Origin: Xestospongia muta
Lineage: Eukaryota > Porifera > Demospongiae > Haplosclerida > Petrosiidae
Assembly: GCA_963693285.1 (NCBI GenBank)
Contig: OY848922.1
Coordinates: 625,001-689,000, forward strand
Direction: 5' to 3'
DNA length: 64,000 nt
This document shows, in pieces, positions 55,738-64,000 of the stretch. Below the pieces are notes generated by a model. It searched no databases and was not told the origin of the DNA. It was given only the letters and a program-made list of their open reading frames with translations. Position 1 is the first letter of the stretch. The number at the start of each line of letters is the position of its first letter. The translations under genes were made by a program, and so were the position numbers.

Positions 55738-57250
55738 ATGGGAGACTCTGTTAATTCTGAACTGTTGTCTTCATCCTCTCTGGACGTAGAGGGATACGAG
55801 GAAGATGCTATTAATATCTTCTTTAAACCATTTTTTTGGATGGCGTCACAGTTAAGTTATTTAGCTTTATTTGCAGAAACAGCTGCTGAACACTCAGTGC
55901 TCTCGACAACAACGTGCTGTATCATATTCATATGTACTTGTCTATGGTGGTGTTGCTGTAAGAAACCAGCTAGGAGACATAGGAGACAAGGTATTTACTT
56001 AATTATTTTACGTGTGATAGTACCTGGATTATCTGTAATGGAATACCTAGTCTCGTTTCCAGACCTACCAGATGGAAAAGTACTTTTCCATCTGGTAGGT
56101 CTGGGAATGAGTCTATGGAATAATACCTAGTCTCATTCCCAGACCTACCAGATGGTTTTCCATCTGGTAGGTCTGGGAATGAGTCTATGGAATATTATAC
56201 TTTAATACAAAACTACGTAGTCCAACATTTAGGTTCAGATGTTCAGAGTCTAGAGTATAGTATACTTAATTCCCATTAGACTACAGCTGGCATTCCAAAT
56301 ACTGCTATCCCATAGAATAATAATATACATGTTTATCTTCAGTATCTCTCGACTCTCTGGTTCAGTATTGTGCTAAATTTTATTCAACATTTATCTATAT
56401 ATATATGTTGTCCATTTCTTTTCCAGCATCTAAGGACCAGACAGAGGAGGCTCCACTGTTGATAACAAGATCAATGCGTAAAAGAGACATTGTACGACAC
56501 TTAGGAAGAAGGGTAATTAGAGTGGGTGGGGTAAGTGATGTCATTATTAGTCACCACTATAATGATACTATTGATTATAGTCTCGTCTCAGAGACCTACG
56601 AAGGAATTCAAGTCTCAAGTAAGTTGAGAGCCGTGTTCTCATACACTAATAATATTCTGAGGTATACCTGAGATATACTGAGATATACTGAGATTATACA
56701 TTGTAGCAAGATGTCTAGGTATCACGTTACCTAATTACTATTCCTGTTTACTTAGTGATAATGTAGTTGTACATGTACATGTACATCTACCTACATTTAC
56801 ATGTACATGTACATTTACATGTACATATAAATGTGGGTTTTTTATTTAGTGTTGTATTTCCTTGTTAGTTTTCGACAGCCTCCTCCAGGGAGTTCAGAAA
56901 TCCAACTGCACAAAGAACCACCTGCTGCTTACTTAGAAGCAGATTTGGAAGTGAGAATATTAATAGTTTTATTGATGTTATTGATAGCTGTTTTGTCTTC
57001 ATAGTTGGACAGTCAGATACCTCATGATGTTATGTACTTGCTCAAAAGTGTTCGGTAAGTAATTTACTGATCTAGATTGTCATTGTTGATATTTTTCACA
57101 GAGTGTTTGGCCATTTTGAGAAACCTCTTTTTATGGAGTTGTGTAAACATGTGGAGACTAAGTTTGTTCCAGCTGGTGCAATTCTGTTTAGACCTGGACA
57201 GGTTAGCCATTCACTTGATTACTTCTAAATGATATCTCTATATCCTCTTA

Positions 57251-57326
<76 letters not shown>

Positions 57327-60300
57327 GATTGATGACAGTATTTATGTTGTACAAAATGGTAAATTAAAAGTGTTTATTTGTGAACAAGATGGCAGTGAAA
57401 TGCCACTCAAAGAAGCGGGCACAGGAGATAGTGTCCATAGTCTGCTTAGTTTAATGGATGCTATTGTTGGACAACCACACCCCTTTAAAACAGTATCTGC
57501 AAGAGCAATAAGAGATACTTACGTTTTACAGTATGTACCAATGGATGTATAGATAGACAAATGGATGTATAGATAGACAAATGGATGAATAAAAAGTCAA
57601 AATATTGGATATTATTTCACTTCTATATTTTAGAATTCGAGCTAAAGCATTCAGACAATTTTTTGATGAAAATCCAGACTCGCTTCTCCGAATTATTCAA
57701 GTACTATTTTGAAACAATTATAAGTTACTGACTAATAACTTTAGATTATCATGTTGAGACTTCAAAGAGTGACCTTTCTAGCTCTAAGTCAATTCTTGGG
57801 TCTCGGAGAAGACCTTTTAATTCAGGTAACCAGGGATGGATGGATGAATGAATTGACAGATAGATATATAGATAAATAACTTTGATAATCCTTACTATTT
57901 CTTATTCAGAAAGTGATTTTACCTGATTTAAATATTCACAAACTAAAACGTACTCGACAGCCACACCCCCTTTCAGTTCCATCCGATGACACACTTTTTG
58001 ATCCTAGTACGTACGAAATATCCGGTGATTTCACAGTGGGTGGAGACAGTGACAGTGAAGGACCGACAGGAGATGGGAGAAGTCTCATAAAGTAACATCC
58101 TAAACAATATAATACTTCTCATCATTATTGTAGTGTTTATAGCAACATTGAAGCCACACCTACTGTTGTGGTAACCCAGGATGGCGCTCGATCGGACACA
58201 CCTTCATCAACTGGAGATGAATTTGTACAATCTGGCTCTCACGGAAAGAAACAGAAGACTGTCGCTATTGATGTCACACAAAATGAACAGTTTACTCACC
58301 GCCTCTTACCTTCACAAAGTCCTGAATTTGATAATGTTATTAATCAGGTGATTAATATTAATGAGGATGTCCCATTAATTAGGGTGATTCTATATTGTGT
58401 CATTAATGAGGATGTCCCATTAATTAGGGTGATTCTAGATTGTGTCATTAATGAGGATGTCCCATTAATTAGAGTGATTCTAGATTGTGTCATTAATGAG
58501 GATGTCCCATTAATTAGGGTAATTCTAGATTGTGTCATTAATGAGGATGTCCCATTAATTAGGGTGATTCTAGATTGTGTCATTAGTGAGGATGTCCCAT
58601 TAATTAGGGTGATTCTATATTGTGTCATTAATGAGGATGTCCCATTAATTAGGGTGATTCTAGATTATGTCCTCAATTTTCCATTAATTTTAGTTGCAAC
58701 TTATAACATGTATATATTATTAGTAGTCCATAGCCTTGCTAAGTACATGTTGTAAACTAATGTTTATGAACACACAAACTTGAAACTAATCTACTGTTTG
58801 TTTTTCTTATAGGCACGTGTTGATAGGATGGAGTTTGGAGGATTTCTTCCTATGAAAGCTAATTTGAAACAAAATGTTCCTTTGAAATATTCTCACTTTG
58901 TATCACTTGACAGCAGTGAAATACTAACAGCTGCTACTGCTGACTTGATTAAGATATTTCAGATGAAGGTGTTGTTTACGTGCACACACACACACACACA
59001 CTCTCTCTCTCTCTCTCTCTCTCTCTCCTTCCAATTACCTCTATCTATTCATAATCCACACATTTAGGATGATTCTTTACTCAAAGGACGAATACAACTC
59101 ATTGAGGTTGCTGCAAACTCAGCTCTTGGCCATGAAGGCGATTTAGTGAGTTATCTATAATTAAACTATTCTCATCTCTTCCATTTATTAGGACAGCTGC
59201 GTTTACTTTATTGTGTTAGGCAAAATAAAAATTTATAGACTAACTAAAGCTCCTTCACACAGCACAGAGGTACTGAGAACATGAGGATGATGTACAATAT
59301 AGCTATAATAAAAGGGATATGTCTGTAGCTGTGTAATTTAGCCTTGATATGAGGATGATGTACAATATAGCTATAATAATAGGGATATGTCTGTAGCTGT
59401 GTAATTTAGCCTTGATATGAGGATGATGTACAATATACCTATAATAATAGGGATATGTCTGTAGCTGTGTAATTTAGCCTTGATATGAGGATGATGTACA
59501 ATATAGCTATAATAAAAGGGATATGTCTGTAGCTGTGTAATTTAGCCTTGATATACAATTCTGTAATAGCATATATTACAGGTGTCTATTAATGTTACTG
59601 AGATAAACAAATTATTTTTTTCATTCAAGGATCTATTATATGTCGCTGTTCCAGGCGAGTTTGTTGGTGTCCTCTCTGCTCTTACAGGTGAACCCTCTTT
59701 TATCTCCATTAAAGCTGCATCGTACTGCCATTTAATTGCAATCACTAAGACCAATCTTTACCAGTAAGTGGGTGTGGCCATTAATAAAGCTACTCTATTC
59801 ATATCCTCCATTATATTACATAGGATCTTGTCAGAGCATCCAGTGGCTGTGTGTGGCATTGCTATTGATCTAGTAAGAAGATTGTCTCCTTTTGTAAGAC
59901 AAATGGACTTTGCTATTGATTGGACTGATTTAGAAGCTGGGAAAGCATTGTATAGGTCAGTTATATATGTAAGGTATATGTATTATACATGTATTTATAT
60001 GTAGCACATGGCATAGTACATCCATATAAACACATCTATTAGTACACGTATTATACATGTATTTATATGTAGCACATGGCATAGTGTATCCATATAAACA
60101 CATCTATTAGTACATGTATTACACATGTATTTATATGTAACATATGCCATGTCCATATCACATCTATTAGTATTATGTGTTACTTGTGAAGACATTCTTT
60201 TTCTTAGACAAGGGGATGAGTCTAAAACAGTTTATATCATTCTAAACGGACGTGTCAGATCAGTTGTTAAAAATGCTGATGGCAAGAAACAACTAGCTGA

Positions 60301-60994
60301 TGAATATGGGCGTGGTGAGACAGTGGGTGTGGTAAGTTAAACTAACTAACCAATCATATTCATTCGGTCGCATGTCCTCTAGGTAGAGGTTATGACCAAG
60401 TCACCTCGAGCAACAACTGTACATGCAATCAGGTTAACTTGTTATAATGAAACATTTATATTCAGGACACTTGTTCTAGTCCAATATCTTAATTATTGGG
60501 AAATAGCTGGGATTTTCATGTATTGTTCTTACTTCACAATAATTATTATTATTCACATTAAGGCAAAGTTCAATCTCATAGTCTCATAAATTCTTATTTG
60601 GATAGAATTCATGAGATTAATCATTTAGTCTTTGTAATGAGTAAACCCCTCTAATTAATTATTAATCATTTAGTCTTTGTAATGAGTATACCCCTCTAAT
60701 TAATTATTAATCATTTAGTCTTTGTAATGAGTAAACCCCTCTAATTAATTGTTTGTTATTCATAGAGATACTGAACTAGCAAGTATACCAGTAGGATTAT
60801 TGAACACTATTAAAACAAAGAAACCACAGGTACTAGAAAATATTGTCATACTATAATATGATGTGTTGACTTTATATGTAGGTTGTGTCTCGACTGATTC
60901 AATTGCTAGGTGAAAAGATTATTGGTAATTATAATAGAATGACATCATCACCTGGTACCATATTAGGGGGTATGTGTTAATTGATAGTTGACTG

Positions 60995-61084
<90 letters not shown>

Positions 61085-63641
61085 ACGCACACACACACAC
61101 ACAGGGAGGGACACACTCAGTAAGCAAGCTGTCTCCAATCTCTCTACTGTCGCCATTGTTCCTATTACTCCCGATATACCACTCTCTCATTTATCACGTT
61201 ATCTTACATCAGCTGTCAATGCAATAGGTTAGATATAATACACTTAATATTGTAAATAATATAATCTATATATAGTAATATAATATAATATAATATAATA
61301 TAATATAATGTAATATAATATAATATAATATAATATAATATAATATAATATGTGATCATAAATGCAAAAATAGTACTTAATGCGAAAACAAATTTTGAAC
61401 AAACACTTGTATATAAATGGTTGCTACATGTCTATCTTGAGAAGGAAGTCCATGTAATTTGGTAAACATGAAGGTCAATCATTGAGCTTGTCAAGTATTG
61501 AATTTTAATAACTTCCTATTCAATATGGTGATGTAGCAAAGCTGCAAGCATTTGTTCATGATTTGTTTGTGTGTTAGGTACATTTTTGTATTTATGGTCA
61601 CACATAATATAATATATGTTTAGTTCCCACTAAAAGAATTACAAGCTCACTAATTGAAGAGGAACTCGGAACATCAGCATTGGAAGGGTTAATTTTGTGT
61701 TAATCCATTTGATCTGTTCATTTATCCATCAATTAGTTCATTGATCCATTTGATCTGTTCATTTATCCATCAATTAGTTCGTTGATCCATTTGATCTGTT
61801 CATTTATCCATCAATTAGTTCATTGATCCATTTGATCTGTTCATTTATCCATCAATTAGTTCGTTGATCTATTTGATCTGTTCATTTATCCATCAATTAG
61901 TTCATTGATCCATTTGATCTGTTCATTTATCCATCAACTAGTTCATTGATCCATTTGATCTGTTCATTTATCCATCAACTAGTTCATTGATCCATTTGAT
62001 TTGTTCATTTATCCATCAATTAGTTCGTTGCTCCATTTGATCTGTTCATTTATCCATCAGTTAATTCATTGATCCATTTAATATCTCTGATATGTAGCCT
62101 TCAAGAGTATCGTCTATGTACCTGGTTAGGACATCAGGAAGATACTCATCAGATTGTGATCTATCAAGCTGATCGCTCACTCACTCAATGGACGGCTCGT
62201 TGTATAAGACAGGTACTGTGTCATATGACTATCACATGATCATCATACGATCGAACTCTTTATACAGGCAGATTGTATTTTGCTGGTAGGAATTGGTGAT
62301 AAAATTCCTAATTCTGAATCGATGGGAAAAGTCAGTAAAATTATTTTTGTTGTACTGTTAATTAGATCATATATGGTATTATTTATAGATAGTGAAAGAG
62401 GTGGAGATTATTTCAGCTCGTGTACGTAAAGAGTTAATTCTCTTACATAAAGAAGGTGTTGAACATCCTCAAGGAACAGTACAATGGTTGAATGCTCTTG
62501 GATGGATCTCATCGTACTCACATGTAATGATGGATGGATGGATTAACAGACAGATGGATGGATGGATTAACAGACAGATGGATGGACGGATGATTGAACA
62601 TCAGTTTTGAGTGTACTGGTTTTTTGTTTGGTTCTTTTTTCTTCTGTAGGTTCGATGTCCAGAGACTTTCTTTTCTCAAGCAACTACTAAAATAGTCAGT
62701 TAATAACTTGTTATAACTAATAATAATAATTAATAACTAATAATAATTATTAATAACTAATAATAATAATTATTAACTAATAATAATTATTACTAATTGT
62801 TAATACATTAGGAAGAGAAGATGCTTCCTTCACCTCCTGGCAAGTAAGTGGAAATTTTCATAGTAGTGGGTGGGGCACTATTATGTACATGCTAATGATC
62901 GTAATAACTGGTTCATTTCATTTTAGACACTCTGACATAGCTCGTTTAGCTCGAAGATTAACAGGAACATCTGTGGGTCTTGTACTAGGAGGAGGTGGAG
63001 CCCGTGGACTATCTCATTGTGGAATGTTAAAGGCATTCCAAGAGGCTGGTATGTCATAGAGTTATTGGTTTATTATAGTTTATAACAGTTTATTATAGTT
63101 ATTATAGTTATTATAGTTTATAATAGTTTATTATAGTTATTATAGTTTATAATAGTTTATTATAGTTATTATAGTTTATAACAGTTTATAATAGTTTATA
63201 ATAAACTATAATAGTTTATAATAGTTTATAATAGTTTATAATAGTTTATAATAGTTAATAATAGTTTATAATAGTTTATTATAGTTTATTATAGTTTATT
63301 ATAGTTTATAATATCTTGTTATAGTTTATTATAGTTTATAATAGTTTATTAAAGTTTATAATAGTTAATAATAGTTAATAATAGTTAATAATAGTTAATA
63401 ATAGTTCATAATAGTTTATTATAGTTTATTATAGTTTATTATAGTTATTGGATTATTGTTAGGTATACCAATTGATATGGTGGGCGGGACTAGTATTGGT
63501 GCATTAATTGGTGGCGTCTATTGTGAGGATTGTGATGCTGATGAAGCTAGTAAGCGAGTACATAGTTTTTCTAAAAGAATGGCTGCTTACTGGGACAAGA
63601 TGTTGGACTTAACTTATCCATCAATGGCCATGTTTACAGGT
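55738..63641 (+). CDS. PNPLA6/7: Neuropathy target esterase-like lysophospholipase (partial at right edge)
   Basis: Multi-exon gene truncated at the window end. The start is uncertain; the first in-frame ATG after the TBC1D13 promoter is at 55738, but the open frame reaches back to 55573. A hydrophobic N-terminal anchor ([15 protein letters not shown]) is followed by three cyclic-nucleotide-binding-like domains ([52 protein letters not shown]) and the patatin domain with the oxyanion loop [15 protein letters not shown] and nucleophile GGTSIGA (Ser near 63492). The catalytic Asp lies beyond the window. The enzyme deacylates lysophosphatidylcholine and phosphatidylcholine at the ER. Many introns contain tandem repeats. 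Confidence 0.92.
56046..56190. repeat. Two tandem foldback palindromes in a PNPLA6/7 intron
   Basis: Two adjacent inverted repeats share the arm agacctaccagatgg / ccatctggtaggtct. The first (56046-56118) has a GTAC centre. The second (56127-56190) has a 4-base tttt loop and arms matching perfectly for about 26 bp. Arms of the two copies can also pair with each other. No coding capacity. Confidence 0.85.
57256..57327. repeat. (TC)n tract at a 3' splice site in PNPLA6/7
   Basis: TC repeats of about 70 bp run to the acceptor ctctccag before the exon [15 protein letters not shown]. Confidence 0.93.
58345..58670. repeat. 45-bp minisatellite in a PNPLA6/7 intron (about 7 copies)
   Basis: Units with attaatgaggatgtcccatt repeat every 45 bp, starting just after the donor at 58348. 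Because 45 is divisible by 3, the exon's frame stays open through the array and also on the opposite strand. Confidence 0.93.
59278..59560. repeat. 68-bp minisatellite in a PNPLA6/7 intron (4 copies)
   Basis: Four near-identical units containing gaggatgatgtacaatatag and ctgtagctgtgtaatttagc. Confidence 0.93.
59985..60175. repeat. Imperfect repeat of about 70 bp in a PNPLA6/7 intron
   Basis: Three units with tgtatttatatgtagcacat and catataaacacatctattag, increasingly diverged to the right. Confidence 0.85.
60610..60755. repeat. 45-bp minisatellite in a PNPLA6/7 intron (3 copies)
   Basis: attaatcatttagtctttgt starts at 60616, 60661 and 60706, an exact 45-bp period. Confidence 0.92.
60999..61082. 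repeat. (TC)n-(AC)n compound microsatellite in PNPLA6/7
   Basis: About 84 bp of TC followed by a short CA run that ends in the acceptor cacacag before the exon [15 protein letters not shown]. Confidence 0.93.
61273..61352. repeat. (TAATA)n pentanucleotide repeat
   Basis: About 80 bp of tataa/taata units with one G substitution, in a PNPLA6/7 intron. Confidence 0.9.
61715..62085. repeat. 41-bp minisatellite in a PNPLA6/7 intron (about 9 copies)
   Basis: Units containing ttgatccatttgatctgttc and tttatccatcaattagttc repeat with a 41-bp period just before an exon at about 62099. Confidence 0.92.
63060..63448. repeat. AT-rich tagtttata repeat in a PNPLA6/7 intron
   Basis: Irregular tandem units of tagtttat, tagttaata and tagttatta fill the intron between the oxyanion-loop exon and the active-serine exon. 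Confidence 0.9.
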
Positions 63642-63644
63642 AAG

Positions 63645-63970
63645 ATCTAGGATAGCTACCATTAGTAAGCTCTAGACTAGTAAACAACAGTACTTACCAC
63701 AGTGATCTAGGATAGCTACATTAGTAAGCTCTAGACTAGTAAACAATAGTACTTATCACAGTGACCTAGGATAACTACCATTAGTAAGCTCTAGACTAGT
63801 AAACAACAGTACTTACCACAGTGACCTAGGATAGCTACATTAGTAAGCTCTAGACTAGTAAACATCAGTACTTACCACAGTGACCTAGGATAGCTACATT
63901 AGTAAGCTCTAGACTAGTAAACATCAGTACTTATCACAGTGACCTAGGATAACTACCATTACATTTTGTA
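63645..63970 (+). repeat. 60-bp minisatellite, PNPLA6/7 intron (about 5 copies)
   Basis: About five units, starting within ten bases of the donor at 63642 and running nearly to the window end. Some copies lack one C (gctacattag for gctaccattag). Same family and orientation as the loci at 21.4, 30.4 and 52.7 kb. Confidence 0.95.
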
Positions 63971-64000
63971 AGCTATATATAGTTACAGTGACAGCAGTGT

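Overview
This window is nuclear DNA from an early-branching animal, most likely a demosponge close to Amphimedon queenslandica. The clade is inferred; no search was run. Supporting signs are AT-rich sequence, many introns of only about 50-60 bp with GT-AG ends, genes tens to hundreds of bases apart, and a gene set that is animal rather than protist (Porcupine for Wnt acylation, P-Rex, a CREB3-type bZIP, SMIM30, DNAAF5).

I find 20 protein genes. From left to right: SET (-, partial at the left edge), a tandem-START membrane protein (+), an unknown 155-aa protein (-), ANAPC2 (+), SMIM30 (-), DNAAF5 (+), a small type I membrane protein resembling FAM174 (-), mitochondrial GrpE (+), a pseudokinase-kelch protein (-), a PDZ-SAM adaptor (+), P-Rex (+), signal peptide peptidase HM13 (-), xylose isomerase (+), a four-helix membrane protein (-), NUDT18 (+), an NLR-like/protein kinase chimera (+), CREB3-like (-), Porcupine (+), TBC1D13 (-) and PNPLA6/7 (+, cut by the right edge). 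The strand order is - + repeated nine times, with only P-Rex and the kinase chimera as extra + genes. Almost every gene therefore shares a short divergent promoter (about 77-360 bp between start codons) with its neighbour and ends tail-to-tail with the next.

The genes do not form one pathway. Themes are ER membrane and secretion (HM13, CREB3-like, PORCN, PNPLA6/7, SMIM30), small-GTPase control (P-Rex, TBC1D13), cilium assembly (DNAAF5, with an RFX X-box in its promoter) and nuclear or cell-cycle functions (SET, ANAPC2). The most novel-looking gene is at 43692-47565: its N-terminal half resembles the helical region that follows the NACHT ATPase in animal NLR immune receptors, without the ATPase, and its C-terminal half is a protein kinase with DFD in place of DFG.

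Repeats are mostly intronic. They include long (TC)n tracts sitting directly on 3' splice sites, a 60-bp minisatellite family at four separate loci in one orientation, several other minisatellites, two short MITE-like inverted-repeat elements, a tandem foldback and an apparent Crypton/ZMYM-type fragment. I saw no rRNA, tRNA or CRISPR. Exon boundaries given below were derived by hand from frame, phase and GT-AG signals. Where a total length is stated, the exons sum to a whole number of codons.
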